DNA from: Cyrtodaria siliqua
Lineage: Eukaryota > Mollusca > Bivalvia > Adapedonta > Hiatellidae
Assembly: GCA_037043455.1 (NCBI GenBank)
Contig: JAWPHD010005605.1
Coordinates: 62,001-126,000 of the forward strand
Direction: 5' to 3'
Length of the DNA: 64,000 bases
In this document: piece by piece, positions 40,631 through 52,428 of the stretch
Numbering within the stretch: position 1 is the stretch's first letter
How the letters are laid out: every line of letters starts with the position of its first letter
Translations under genes and position numbers: made by a program
The notes under the pieces: model-generated
The model's database searches: none
What the model was told of the DNA's origin: nothing
Seen by the model: only the letters and a program-made list of their open reading frames with translations

Positions 40631-40785
40631 TGGTCGAGACAATGCATACACATTTCCATCCTTTGGGAGCACATATTGGTAGATTGCTTGCAGTATAGAG
40701 TAGTTTTTGACGTACGGATGTCCTGCCAGATTCAAGTTTTTCCCCGTGTGGTTGCCGAGGTAGAATACAACCACCTCAAATCCCG
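40631..40785 (-). CDS. Orphan internal exon, function unknown
   Basis: On the minus strand a pyrimidine-rich acceptor (CCCCTTTGCCTCTAG) precedes 40785 and a GTAATA donor follows 40631. The 155-nt exon starts with two bases of a split codon and then reads 51 codons without a stop: GFEVVVFYLGNHTGKNLNLA, GHPYVKNYSILQAIYQYVLP, KDGNVYALSRP. It has balanced amino-acid use, unlike the AT-rich spurious frames around it, with an N-glycosylation-type NHT. I do not recognise the family. No neighbouring exon was found on either side, so it is either one exon of a long-intron gene or a relic. Confidence 0.4.
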
Positions 40786-40799
40786 CTAGAGGCAAAGGG

Positions 40800-41390
40800 G
40801 TAGGACCACCCCACCCCGTTTCCTGTTCATTTTGTTATATTTTATCCTGGCTTCAAGGTCTTCATCATGACCCGATTATGCTAACGTTGAAACGTGGCTC
40901 TATCGTAATGGGTCTACTATAGATGTTGCAGTAACTCTGCAGTTCTGCAGGTTAAAAGGTTCTAGCCTTTTCCATATTTTATCTTGATGTAAATGGAGGA
41001 TGAGCCTGGCATTTTCATTCCTGTTAGGCTGCATATAACCTTTTATGTGTTTGTGCAAAGTAAAACCTAATTCATTTCATTTCAGATTCAAGTTTTTCAA
41101 CTACACTATTCAAATCGTTTTTGAATTTAATTTCCGATTTTGATTTCTTAAGAAATGTGTTTAAAACCTCCTAATAAAAAATATAAATACAAATCAATTA
41201 TTGAGATCAACTATGGTTATGACACGTGTATGTCTTTCTTTTTTCTTGATCAAAAAATTTCGTATGGTACCAGTTTTTTTTTACCAACACTGCTTTTTAG
41301 ATTTTATTCGGGAGTCAGATCAAACGGGGAAAATAAACAATGTCATGTCCTACATGAGGAAGAATGCGACAAAGGCAGCTGGAATCTGAA
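40800..41390. other. No gene recognised
   Basis: A plus-strand frame of about 100 codons (41155-41469) overlaps a tRNA-like remnant at its 3' end and has no family motif. Confidence 0.35.
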
Positions 41391-41394
41391 TACC

Positions 41395-41470
41395 ATACTA
41401 GTGCATTCAGTGGGGTTTGAACTAGACAAAAATACATGTGGAACAGACGCTTTACCGATATCGCAATAAA
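41395..41470 (-). mobile_element. Degenerate tRNA-derived SINE head
   Basis: On the minus strand CGGTAAAGCGTCTGTTCCAC and AGTTCAAACCCCACTG have the spacing of A and B boxes of a tRNA-type promoter, but with many mismatches. Confidence 0.3.
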
Positions 41471-41559
41471 ATCTAGCTCTCCGTCGAGACAGTAGTAATA
41501 TACACCCTCAACTGAGTCCAACTACATAGTTGATCTTGTACATTATACGAATTTCTATA

Positions 41560-42250
41560 ATTATCTCCATTTTTGTCATTCCCTGTTCATCGACATGCAT
41601 CATTTCAACCTGATTGGATCATTCATTCATTTATTTTTATTGTTTTTATTGTTGATCGGCTCATTGTTTCTGAAATGTTGTCAAGACATTGCACTTCCCT
41701 CCGGAGCTGCAGTATGATAATAATTCGTGCCATCAAAGCATATACGCACTTGGTAAGAAATATGTTGTCCAGAAACCAAATTAAAGTAGATGCTTTTTCA
41801 AAATCAAGCGTAGGTAAGCAGAAACACTAAAGTCCAGGTTAATGTTGTTAATAATAATCTAATTAGTTACACACTTCCTCAGTTATTTTGAACATACTCA
41901 GGTAAATATACAAACAAAGCATCGCATCCACCGCTAAATTGTACAATGCAAACAGTAATAAAGCGTGTTGCTAATAACTTATCTTTAATAACGCCTAAGC
42001 CGTTCTTTTATTGCTTTTTTATCATCATTCGCGAGAATTCGAAGTCATTAAGCAAGTCATCTTCCATATCACATGTCGCCTAATCAATCATGAAGCCCTT
42101 TGTTTCCATTTTTAATCCAAATAAAAACAAAATCCAAGGTGTGTGTGTAAACCAATTATAAACCAATTATAAGCTAAAACCTTGATGTTTACTGTAATCC
42201 CTTGTTATGGCTTCTACTTCATAAAGTATATTACTGAAGGCTCTATATGT
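41560..42250 (+). repeat. Left half of an old repeat, homologous to 55560-56190
   Basis: CTACTCAGGTAAATAT-CA-ANAAAGCA, TTATTGCTTTTTTATCA-CATTC, CATCTTC-ATATCACATGTC and AATCAAT-CTGAAGCC are shared with the other block. The match breaks at about 42250 and resumes at 44615, because LINE and SINE sequence lies between. Confidence 0.65.
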
Positions 42251-42319
42251 TTGGTTGTTTATATTTTCATAACATGATTGTCTATCTGTGTTGTTATTGA
42301 AACCAATTTTATGTCAGTC

Positions 42320-43330
42320 AATATAAATAAAACTAATGTTGTGCATTTTAGACCAAGATCAAAACCACAGATGATTTTGAATTTAAATGTGGCGGATCTG
42401 ATATATTTATAAAAAAAAATGTATATTTAGGCCTTGTTTAGACGAATATCTCAATTATAATGTAACAGCTTCATTTGTTGCACAGTCAGCCAGTCGCGCG
42501 TTAGGACTGTTAATTTCAAAATATAAAACAGTTGGTGGGATGCCTTATAAAGTTTATATTAAACTATTTGATTCGCTGGTTTTGTTGTAGCTTATGGTGC
42601 AGCAATATGGGGTACTCAAACCTACTCTTGTATTGAAGCCGTGAAACATAGAGCAATGCGAGTAGTTTTGGGTACGACAAGAAACACACCATCAGCTGCA
42701 ATGGCAGGGGACATGGCATGGCAACCGGTTTGTGTTAGACAAATAATTGCGGTATCAAATTACTGGGTACGATTGAGTCATATGCCAAATATGTGTTTCA
42801 ATAAACGAATATTATTTTATTGTTTTAATAGTAAAGGTTCTAGATGTAAAAATTGGTGTTACAGAGTTTTAAATATTTTTTAAAAATTGATTTAATAACG
42901 TTCCGAGTGTAATTAACCCTATTGTTAAACGTAAATCTTTAGATGATGTTAAGAGCGCATCTTTAAATCAGTTTATAATGAATTGGAACGTAAATATTAA
43001 TTCGGAACATGGTAGTAGTAATATTGGTGGCAATAAATTACGTACTTGTAAGTTATTTAAAACTACATTTGAAACAGAAAGGTACTGTAAACTAATACTA
43101 CCAAGTAATCATAGGTCGGCTAATTCTAGATTCCGTTGTGGCGTAGACTACCAATTAGACTAGAGACTGGAAGATATGAAAGACATCAGATTAGTGAAAG
43201 AGTTTGTCCATTTTGTAATGTTCAGGTGGAAGATGAGTTACATGTTATGATAATCTGTCCTTTATATAATGATATCATAACTAATTTATATGATAAAGCA
43301 ACAAGCAAGGTTTTACGCGTAAAATAGCTG
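42320..43330 (+). pseudogene. CR1-like LINE, 3' coding fragment
   Basis: Successive frames give VVHFRPRSKPQ (after the RT), TASFVAQSASRALGLLISKY, KTVGGMPYKVYIKLFDSLV, AYGAAIWGTQTYSCIEAV and HRAMRVVLGTTRNTPSAAMA. They end with RLETGRYERHQISERVCPFC and VEDELHVMIICPLYNDI, the Cys/His tail. At least three frameshifts or stops. 5'-truncated after the RT catalytic core. Confidence 0.8.
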
Positions 43331-43744
43331 CCGAGAGACAAGAAGTTAACATAATAATATACCAGTCACGGGTGTTAAAACAATATTGAAACAAATAAAT
43401 GTTGTCACGGAGACATAAACACGCCACGACCGTTTTTTCTTACATTCTTCCCGATTTTTACCATCAGTTCTTCCTACCAAGCATTTGAAATCAATGTGGG
43501 CGACCTTGTTCAAAAACCTTGACATGCCTTACACATTGATTACAATTACCTTGTAATACGACGTGCTAGAAGTACAGATCACCACAGAAAAACAATTGTT
43601 CACGTGTGCGTTAGAGTGTACATTAAACACATATAAACTGTTGACTGTTACCATGTGTAATTATAAGATTGCGTTATAAAAGTGAAAAATGTAAAGGAAT
43701 AATATAAACCAATGAAAATTTTAAAAAATAGAAAAAAAAAAGGA

Positions 43745-43812
43745 AATCAGTAGGCTTGAACCCTACCTTCCTGTGCACTAACACGGCGCCTCGACCAACT
43801 GCACTATTGATG
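43745..43812 (-). mobile_element. tRNA-derived SINE head
   Basis: Minus strand: A-box-like TGCAGTTGGTCGAGGCG and B-box-like GGGTTCAAGCC, 30-odd bases apart, as in a Pol III promoter. The cloverleaf is imperfect, so I call a SINE rather than a tRNA gene. The body would extend toward 43600. Confidence 0.45.
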
Positions 43813-44612
43813 CTTGTGAATTTTCGTCGCTAATATACATATAATAGTAATGATTGTACTCTACATTTCAGTAGACTGGTTTACGAAAACGTCATTTCAG
43901 CAAGTGAAATGGTAGCCTTTAAACATTACAAAATATGTGTTTATACCATTCTAGTTTTTCAGACGAGTTCTCTAGGAATTCAAGTTGTAAAGCATGCTTA
44001 TTGCCACTTACATGAGTCACAGTCTGTTAATCATAGACAGATATAAAACCCATAGACAGATATAAAACCCATTAGAGTCAGCTGCCGAAGGCAGCTGAAT
44101 AAGCCTAAATCCCTATTTTAATAACTCTACAGATGAACAAAAATTAGTATATTTATTCACAAATGCAGACTTCGTTTAGTGCAGTGTGGCGGCTGTAAAA
44201 TTTTATATATGTAAATAATGTCGATTTGTTTTTATCATATCGTGATTCTGTTTTATTTTCTTCTATGGAAATAATGCTAATCAGTTCCTTTTTGATCTGA
44301 TCAAAGGGGATAAATGATTTTTTAATTTTGTTATAACTAATGCGCAATAGTGCTTTGTTTATTTTGTCAAATCTTACAATACTCATTCTTAGTACATATT
44401 GTATAGATAGATTTGCATCATTTACATAGTCTTAAAGTGTAATATATATGCTAATGTCGTTTGAGTTTGATGTTATTAGCTACTTTTAAAATATGTTGAT
44501 GGTTTTATAACTATAGTCTCTTATAATTCTAATTAGAATGGAATGGCTATTTTATAATGCTTACGATGTTTTATTTATGTTTGTATTTATTGTAAACCAT
44601 GATGAGACTTTA
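43813..44612. other. No gene recognised; possible LINE 3' end
   Basis: AT-rich. The segment ends with ATTGTAAACCATGATGAGAC and TTTAATAAAGAAATATATAT, with an AATAAA signal and an A/T tail, which may be the 3' end of a LINE on the plus strand. GATATAAAACCCATAGACAG is duplicated at 44035-44070. Confidence 0.35.
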
Positions 44613-44614
44613 AT

Positions 44615-44810
44615 AAAGAAATATATATATGTTATATTGTCTATACATGCTACCTTGTTTGCAAGAGGACACTCTGGCGTGGTTTCATTCAGTAACAGTG
44701 TCCTGTTTCCCTAGATTGATAATAAGGTAGCAATACATTTCATACATATCACATTCATAGGAGTGGGATCTTAAAAGTAGATATAAAAAAATCGAACAGG
44801 AAAATCAGTA
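44615..44810 (+). repeat. Right half of the repeat homologous to 56230-56420
   Basis: CTTGTTTGCAAGAGGACACT-CTGGCGTGGTTTC, CCTAGATTGATAATA, TAAAAGTAGATATA and TCGAACAGGA match the block near 56250-56420. Confidence 0.6.
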
Positions 44811-45060
44811 TTCATGACGACAGTCCACCACAAACACACAGAGAAACAAATAACAACTTCAAAGATGAATAAAAGCCAAGATTAGACATCACAACCACAA
44901 ACACAAAAGGGTTGACAATAGGGCTACCACCTTGGAATGGTCAGTGGCAAAAGAGTCGCTGGGGTTTAAACCACATTCTAGGGTGCACCAAACCTTTCGC
45001 TTACCCTCCTGTCACCCCATTACAAGATAGAGTGTAAATAAAGACTTTTCACCCTGCGGA
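44800..45060 (-). mobile_element. PLE 3' UTR, isolated copy
   Basis: Minus-oriented tail with CAGTATTCATGACGACAGTC, AGGGTTGACAATAGGGCTAC and CACCTTGGAATGGTCAGTGG. Lies head to tail with the longer PLE copy that follows. Confidence 0.75.
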
Positions 45061-45239
45061 TATCATTATCACCCTCTCATGAATGTGAGATTTATGTATT
45101 ATACCGGAATCCCGTCGGGTCAAAATAAGGTTCATTTTCAGTACAGAATTAATTATTAAATAGTTGATATGAAATTTATGTCGTTGGATTGGAATGAACG
45201 TAACTAAGAAAATGAGAGGTAGTTATTGAAAGAGGCTAT

Positions 45240-47170
45240 GGAAATATAAAAAGATTGGACAGGGAAAGTAGCATTCAAGGAGGACAGTCAACCACAAAAC
45301 ACAGAAACAAACACGCCAACAGACATACAAGAAGGCAAAAGTAATAATAAATGTAAACGACATCACAAAAAAAAGGGTTGACAATAGGACTACCACTTTG
45401 TAACGGTCAGTGGCAAAGTAGGCCACTGGGGGTTTAAACCGGTTGTAGGGAGCACCAAGCCTCACACTTACTTTCCCTGTCCGATCTTTTTATATTTCTT
45501 TACCCTACTGTCATCCCATTAAAACAGGACAGTGTAAATAAAGAAATCCCCGCCATGATCTACTCTCTAACCAACAAGGCAGCATCAATAGGCAATATAA
45601 GTAAAACACAAATATTCTCGTGTAAATATAATACAAAAAAAACAATAGCCTAAAAATCCACAGTGAAGGTACTCAATGACTTGGCAGAAGCCAGAGTAAC
45701 AAGAGAATAAACCATTAAGGGCACGACAGGAAAGATCATAGACAAACATCAAACGCCACCGTCCCAATGGGCTTTAGGTAGGCGTCATCATACGCCTGTC
45801 CGGTCATCGTACAATTAAAGAGGAAAGCATAGTGGCGAACTGTAAAAGGGTCCACCACCAAGCATGCAGTACGTTGCAAAATGATAGGGTCATAACCTCT
45901 TTTGATAAACTTTTTAACAAGCTCAACAAAGGTAGTATGAAAGTGATCATGACCAAGAATCTGACGAAGTTTATAAATCACATCACCATAGAAGTCAGGT
46001 TGTGATAGTCCTTGTCGCAGAAGAGTCCTTAAATTACTTTTATATTTGGAAAGAAGATCAGGGTTACGATAATAACATTTTGCAAAGGTTTTACGAAGTT
46101 TATGGTAACGGTAACCCTGATTGAGTAGCTTTTTAGTTATACAAAGATTACGAATATTAAAGTCCTCAACTCTAGTACAAGCTCTTGAAAAACGAATAAG
46201 TTGAGACACATACACCCCATAAGAAGTTGCCCGGGGAACATCCCCATCCAAGTGGGGGTAATTAACAATGTCAAAATTAAAATCATCTCTCTTGTCATAG
46301 ATTTTGCTAATTATTTCACCATTTTCAATCGAGAGATCTAAATCAAGAAAAGAAGCGTTATTATCAGATATATTAGCTTTATTAAGCTGACGTTCTTTAT
46401 GATAAATATTATCAACCATAGTTGGAAAGAAAGGGTTGTCAATGTTCAGTATGTCATCCAGATACCGAGAGGTGTCATTAAAAGCTTCAATAACATCTGC
46501 CTGGGTATCTGGTGAAAGACTCAACATGAAATCTCTTTCATAGCAAAATAAAAACAAATCTGCGACAAGTGGTGCACAGTTCGTACCCATAGGGATACCA
46601 ACAATTTGTCTATAACGGTGGTTCCATACCTGACGAAAATATTTTCTAATAGGAAGATGAGGGCTTCACAGACTTCATAGCAAGTCCACATAGTATAATT
46701 GTCTAAATTGCCGTGAGTAAAAAACGCTTTAATATTATTACAGGTCAAAAATGTAGTATTTTCTCTAGCGAATGTTTTTTGAATAAGAGAAATTAGCTTG
46801 TCTTTGATAAGATGATGTGGTAAAGTTGTATATAGTGTAGAGAAATCATAAGTGCTTATAGATGAAACATGACGTTTATTGAAATTGTTATCAAGAACGT
46901 CTCCTGATTATTTTTATAAACGAAAACAAATTAATCCCAGAGTTTTCATAAGTTTTATCACGATATCATTTAACGTGATCTTTAACGGCAGTAAGACAAG
47001 AAGTTAAAAGTTTGGAGATGTTTGTTGTAGTGCAGGCACTAGAATTCGAAATAAAGCGGGCCTTATATGAATTTTTATGTAATTTAGGAATCCAGTACAT
47101 AGTAGGCAGTTTGTTTTGCTTTTCGTCTACCCCAGCCTTAAGGTTAAACGATAATTTCATACAAAATTGG
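45240..47170 (-). mobile_element. Penelope-like retroelement, copy B (longest)
   Basis: On the minus strand 47160-46966 encodes LPTMYWIPKLHKNSYKARFI, the RT finger region. 46748-46521 holds the KAFFTHGNL and CEALIFLLENIFVRYG region, and 46590-45736 the palm and C-terminal part. A 3' UTR follows to 45240, ending beside GGAAATATAAAAAGATTGGA. Missing are the 5' coding part, any GIY-YIG endonuclease and the terminal repeats. I place it in the Penelope-like group from the PKLHK and YLDD blocks; other reverse-transcriptase lineages are possible. Confidence 0.7.
45736..46590 (-). pseudogene. PLE reverse transcriptase, palm to C-terminus
   Basis: A 284-codon open stretch. Residues 1-12 are MGTNCAPLVADL, the PxG-like block before the palm. 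YLDD lies at 43-46, with the two catalytic Asp. Then SIENGEIISKIYDKRDDFNF, HLDGDVPRATSYGVYVSQLI, RACTRVEDFNIRNLC, YRYHKLRKTFAKCYYRNPDL, HDHFHTTFVELVKKFIKRGY, DPIILQRTACLVVDP. No frameshift in this part, which makes it the youngest coding remnant of the family here. A shift upstream separates it from the finger region, so the whole element is dead. Confidence 0.8.
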
Positions 47171-47186
47171 CATGAACGATAACAAA

Positions 47187-47480
47187 ATTCTAGTAGAGCA
47201 ATGTACTATAACATAGCTAATTTTAATTTACAACCATATACCAATAACATAAATATATTTAAATTGTGTAACGCTTCAGCAAAATTATGTGTATCATCGC
47301 ATAGACCGGAGATCGAGGCTGGTAGATCGACAAGACCAAATAGTACCCCGTTACAAGAGAAAAAGTGTAGCGTTTGCAATATATAAGAAGAAGAATACCA
47401 CTTTTTTTGAGAATGTAGTCTTTATGAAGAATTAAGAAAACAATGTCTAAATATTAGTGTAACAGACCGAACATGTTTAA
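47187..47480 (+). pseudogene. LINE C-terminal fragment
   Basis: Reads LCNASAKLCVSSHRPEIEAG and KKCSVCN, the approach to the Cys/His tail of CR1-like LINEs. Continues out of frame toward ECSLYEELRKQ-like sequence. Confidence 0.65.
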
Positions 47481-47564
47481 ATCCATTGAATTGATAACAT
47501 TATATAAAACAAAACGTGTAATCGTTAACTAATTGAACTGATTTTCAAGGCTTTCAAACTAATT

Positions 47565-48080
47565 GTATGCACTTTTGTCAATACCAGTAGTGGATGAGAC
47601 AAAATTCCTTGGCTTATTTTCGACCGTAAATTAACGTTCATACCATACCTTAAATACTTGAAGGCCAAGTGCCTTAAAGCTCTTAATTTACTTAAAGTTG
47701 TTGCAAACACTAACTGGAGAGCGGATCGTAAAGTCCTTTTACAACTTTATAGATCTCTTATCAGATCCAAGCTGGACTACGGCTCAATAGTATATGGATC
47801 GACTCGTAAGTCATACTTGCAGATGCTCGATCCTATACAGAATCAAGGATTACGACTCGCTTTAGTTGCCTTTCGTACATCACCAGCCGAAAGTCTATAT
47901 GTTGAAGCTAATGAACCATCACTGTCTCATAGACGGGACAAATTAGCCCTTCAATATGCCATTAAATTAAAATCTACCCTTCAAACCCAACTTTCGATAA
48001 TGTTTTTAATCCTAGTTTTTCAATTCAAGCAGAACTGCTGCCGCGGCCGTGACAGCAAGAAAATACGGACCCAATAAAGT
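47565..48080 (+). pseudogene. Jockey-like LINE fragment after the RT
   Basis: An upstream piece in another frame gives VDETKFLGLFSTVN-like residues. The open frame then reads YLKAKCLKALNLLKVVANTN, LLQLYRSLIRSKLDYGSIVY, SYLQMLDPIQNQGLRLALVA, FRTSPAESLYVEANEPSLSH. These are typical of the segment between RT and C-terminus in Jockey/X-element-type LINEs. A different lineage from the CR1-like pieces at 42.3 and 47.2 kb. Confidence 0.8.
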
Positions 48081-48179
48081 ATCGCCCTATTGCTTTAACG
48101 AGTTGTATATGTAAAACCATGTAAAACTCGTTTGGTACCTGGAATCCAACAAGCTGATAACAAAGTATCAAAGTGGATC

Positions 48180-48665
48180 CTGTGGACCCTATGATGACGC
48201 CTACCTAAAGCCCATTGGGACAGTGGCGTTTGATGTTTGTCTATGATCTTTCCTGTCGTGCCCTTAATGGTTTATTCTCTCGTTGCTTTGGCTTTTGCCA
48301 AGTCATTGAGTACCTTCATTGTGGCTTATATTGCCTATTGATGCTGCCTTGTTGGTTAGAGATTAGATCATGGCGGGGATTTCTTTATTTACACTGTCCT
48401 GTTTTAATGGGTTGACAGTAGGGTAAGTGTGAGGTCTGGTGCACCCTAGAACCGGGTTAAACCCCCAGTGGCCTACTTTGCCACTGACCGTTCCAAGGCG
48501 GTAGCCCTATTGTCAACCCTTTTGTGTTTGTGATGTCGTTTACTTTTATTGTTACTTTTGCCTTCTTGTTTGTCTGTTTCCATGTTTGTTTCTGTGTTTT
48601 GTGGTTGACTGTCCTCCTTGAATGCTACTTTCCCTGTCCGATCTTTGTATATTTATTTCAAATTA
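48180..48665 (+). mobile_element. PLE copy C: last codons and 3' UTR
   Basis: Begins with codons for DDAYLKPIGTVAFDVCL-like sequence in shifted frames, then the full 3' UTR: CTTTCCTGTCGTGCCCTTAA, ATCATGGCGGGGATTTCTTT, GGGTTGACAGTAGGGTAAGT, GGCGGTAGCCCTATTGTCAA, GTGGTTGACTGTCCTCCTTG, CCCTGTCCGATC. Opposite in orientation to copy B. Confidence 0.8.
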
Positions 48666-48773
48666 AGAAATGAAGCCTATATGCAAAAGCACCAACATAA
48701 TAATTGTTTTAATAAAAAAGGTCAAATGTTACATGGTCATTAGTCACTATTTTCTCGTGCTTGTTTGTATATA

Positions 48774-48957
48774 ATTGTATGTATTTATCTTCGTCTATTT
48801 TTGCATTGTTCGACTATACGTTCTGTACAGTGTTTGAATTTGATTATGGTTATTCCGTTTGACGACGGTGAAATTTAATGATCAGTGATGCGAGTTGCAA
48901 ATTTGAGTTGATTTGTCATTCGAGGCTCGGATAGGCAACTGTTAACAACAACACATT
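48774..48957 (+). repeat. Split direct repeat A1
   Basis: GTATTTATCTTCG, GCATTGTTCGACTATACGTT, TGATCAGTGATGCG, GATTTGTCATTC, AGGCTCG-ATAGGCAACTG and TTAACA are shared with A2 at 54443-54637. Confidence 0.8.
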
Positions 48958-49004
48958 TTATCTGTAACTTATTATAGCTTTTCGAGTCATTTTCTGAGAT
49001 GTCG

Positions 49005-49596
49005 TTATTTTTTACGACTTCTTCTCGTGGTGGCAGGGGTTTCAGAGGAGACATCAACATAGATCCTAGCAGAATATCGTCCAGGACGTCGACGTCTGAC
49101 GGTCAATAATTCGTACCGCTCAGGGCACAGACGCAACTGGCCCTGGTAAGCCCTCGGGGGATTGTGACAATCGCCAAGGGGAACTTTTTGAGGCTTTTGG
49201 TGTGTTTCGGACATATTTTGACTATCAGTTAAGTGACTTAAAAAAGCAGTTTTCTGGCGCAAATTCTGTGTCGAAACATAAACAGCCAGCATTCGAATTT
49301 AAGACTTCTCACAAGCAGCAGTTCATCTACTTCTTTTCCTACTTTCATGCTTTCAACTGGCGGGACCTGGCCTTTTGCGGCCGCATTCTGCCAACCTACA
49401 CGAATTCCTTTTCTCGACGGCGAAGTACCCAGATGCCCAGGCCTCCCAGATTAACGTCTGTTTCGGGTGCGGTCGGGCGGGACACTTCCGGCACGACTGT
49501 GTCGGGGTCAAGCGAAATACGGACGCAGACTTCAATCCAGCAGTCCTCAAGATAGAGTTCACGAGAGTGCAATCTCCAGAAAACACCAATAAATGA
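49005..49596 (+). pseudogene. Gag-like region with a CCHC zinc knuckle
   Basis: The early part reads RGGRGFRGDINIDPSRI. A middle part reads YQLSDLKKQFSG and PAFEFKTSHKQQFIYFF. The end has INVCFGCGRAGHFRHDC (tgt at 49459 to tgt at 49500), a C-x2-C-x4-H-x4-C nucleic-acid-binding knuckle. Spread over two or three frames. Position and order fit the gag of DIRS-type elements, which packages the RNA. Confidence 0.7.
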
Positions 49597-49599
49597 TAA

Positions 49600-50790
49600 G
49601 TACTATATTAAACTATTTGATAGGGAAGAATTCATTCAAATTCATGATGCAGACTGTCATTATGCTATGGGCGTTTAAAGCAACATTGTTAAAGCTTAAA
49701 GGTAGACTTTAGAAGTTTGTATCTTATTGAGAGAATACTGTGGGTGATAATCCTGATATTGATGAGGTTTTACGTAATGGCTATAAGATTCCATTTTTGA
49801 CTACGCAGGAGTCTTCATAGTCTCCAAATAATAAATCTGCAAACAGACAACATCAATTTTGTTCAAGATTCTTTAGCAGGATACATTGTTGAAACGCCTT
49901 TCGCATGTTGTTAATCCGCTCAGTGTTTCGATCAATTAGGCAGGCAAGAACAGACTTATTCTAGACTTACGTATTGTCAATAAACACATTTGGATGGACA
50001 AAATGCCGTTCGAAGGCTGGAAAATAGGTTTAGATTATTTTGAGAATCAATCCTGTTATTTTTAAGTTTGATCTTTCCCAACGCTACTACTGTTTTACAG
50101 TGGTTCCCTTCAGTTTGAGTTCAGCTCCCTTCATTTTTACCAAAACGCTCCGTGAAATGGTAAAATTCTAAAGATTTAATAGCATTAAATAGTAATGCTC
50201 TTAGATGATGGCTGGGGAACTAATTCCGATTTTGACAGTACACGTAAAGATGCTATTTTTGTTCGAAATAGTCTTGTTTCGGCAGGTTTCGTCATTAACG
50301 TAGAAAAGTCCGTGTGGGTCCCTGTGCAAGTCCTTAAATGGATATGACTAGTATGGAACAGTCGAGACTTCTGCATTTCTATACCTTCTAGGATATTAGA
50401 GGATCTTAAGTTATCATTACGCGGCGTTATTAACAACCTAACCTATGTCTCAGCTAGACAGCTTGCTACATGCACAGGCAGAATTGTTTCTATGATGCCG
50501 GTTATAGGAAATATAGCTAGGCTCATGACGCGCTACCTATATGCAGAAATAGAATCACGGCTTAAATGGAACACCATTTTCAGATTAACAGTGACAATGT
50601 TTACGTTTCAGAACTATTTTTTTGGCTCGAAACTATGAAGGTCAATTGTGCAGAAATATTCTACAGGAAAAGTTGTGTTTGAGATTTAATATAGATCTTG
50701 ACATTCAATGGGTTCCAAGGGAATAGAATTGCATAGCAGATAGTATAAGCAAAATGCGTGACACTGATTCTTGGTCAGTAACATATACAT
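49600..50790 (+). pseudogene. DIRS-type reverse transcriptase and RNase H, broken
   Basis: Pieces in order: RLILDLRIVNKHIWMDKMPF then EGWKIGLDYF (fingers, about 49950-50045), KFDLSQRYYCFTVVPFSLSS (50070-50125, including SAPFIFTK), LDDGWGTNSDFDSTRKDAIF (palm, catalytic DD, from about 50194), VEKSVWVPVQVLKW. Then come ARQLATCTGRIVSMMPVIGN and ELFFWLETM-KVNC of the RNase H part. Many shifts. This order and the LRxVNKHxW and LDDG motifs match DIRS/Ngaro/PAT reverse transcriptases. Confidence 0.75.
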
Positions 50791-51336
50791 GTTTTGCTTT
50801 CTTAGGTGGTTTTTGGGGGCCCCATGATATTTGCTAACTCTGAAAATCGGAAGTTATTTAGATTTAACTTTAAATATTCAGATTATCAGTCCGAAACTGT
50901 GTACTGTTTCATACAAGATTGGCATCGTACAAACAATTATTGGCTAGCCCCACCCATTAACTTGGTTAATAGGACTATTTCACATCTATTAGCCTGCAAA
51001 GCTCACGGAACTCTTATTATTCCGAATGGCCCAGTTCCGCTTCCGGCCCATCTTGTTTGCGGCAAAATATTGGTTGATGTTTTAGAGTTTAGTCCTAACC
51101 AAGACATTTTTGTCCGTGATTCTAGCGTATTAGTTTCTAGACGGTTTAATAGCAAAGTGCTTGCTATTAGGATTTTGGTGCGAATGAATATCAAGTTTGT
51201 GTCCCATAGGATGATTTATATTGATAAATGCATCATATTATATGATTATCTTCTATACGTACACATATATCTGTGTCCGTTTACAGTCTCTGTAAACGAA
51301 GTTCTTGTGCCTCACAAGGAAACGTTAAGATGTTGA
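50790..51336 (+). pseudogene. Region after RNase H in the DIRS-type polyprotein
   Basis: Open for 176 codons from 50806. FANSENRKLFRFNFKYSDYQ, FIQDWHRTNNYWLAPPINLV, NRTISHLLACKAHGTLIIPN match the conserved segment that follows RNase H in DIRS-type polyproteins. The true frame begins upstream, after DSISKMRDTDSWSVT. Confidence 0.7.
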
Positions 51337-52424
51337 TTTATTTGTACGTAAGATATACGAGAATAAAGAGTATACTAGACTGAACCAAACAGCTAACCCA
51401 CCAGTAGATAATACCTTTAATGTATGAATTTATTATATGCCGACTGGTACAGTTGGAGACAGGTGATTTGAAAGATTTTTCTTTTAAATTACAGTCGTTA
51501 TTGGCAAGATATCTGTCGCGTTCAGAATGAAATTTGTTTTGATTTATTGATTGTTATTACTGAAATATTAAAGGTATTGTCTACTGGTGCGTTAGCTGTT
51601 TGGTTCAGTATAGTATAAAAATTTACGAGTCCAAACAAAAGTCGTGTGTCTCACAAGGATATATTGATATGCTATATAAAGCCTCTTCAAACGAAGTTTT
51701 TGTGCCTCACAAGGAAATGTGATTTAATTATACGTATGTGATATGATTGTAAATGAAATGCTTGTGCCTCACAATGATATATTGAAATGCTGTATAAAAC
51801 TTACTTCAACATAATTCTGGGTTCACATTGTTGCTTACACGCATATTATAGTGACATACATTATACATAATGATCATGGTTAAATGAAACATAGATCTCT
51901 AGATCAAAGCAATGTTGATCATAATATATTTTCGTTTTAAGTTATATCAGGTTATATGTTATATCAGGTTATATGTATAAAACGAAAAGGAGGTAATTGT
52001 TACAAAAAATTAGTTACATAAATTATTTAGCAGTTGTTTCCCTTGCACTAGAACACATTATTACCTTCAATTAATTTATAATAATTCGGTCATTAACGTA
52101 TATCTTTATTAATCATAAGTGCTCATATACTAAGTTAATTGAAAAAACTATAAATATGTTGCTATTATTAAACTATCAATCGATCTGCTCTCTAGTCGAA
52201 TTTATTAATATTGTACTTATAATACGCTTCATTTATATAAGGTCACACTACACTATTTGCCACCGTGATATATAAGGTCACACTACACTATTTGCCACCG
52301 TGGTATTTGATATCAATATTTAAATATATTGTTTTATAGATTTGACGGCATGTAACGTTATGGATTTATAACAGTTGAGTTAAGGTCTTTTTATAATTAG
52401 AACTTAATGATTTATTTGCGTTTT
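51337..52424. other. Interior of the retrotransposon, no clear coding
   Basis: Contains three spaced copies of GAA-TTCTTGTGCCTCACAAGG (about 51297, 51694, 51752) and the duplicated words AGGTTATATGTTATATC and AAGGTCACACTACACTATTTGCC-ACCGTG. Probably decayed linker or inserted sequence. Confidence 0.4.
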
Positions 52425-52428
52425 AAAG

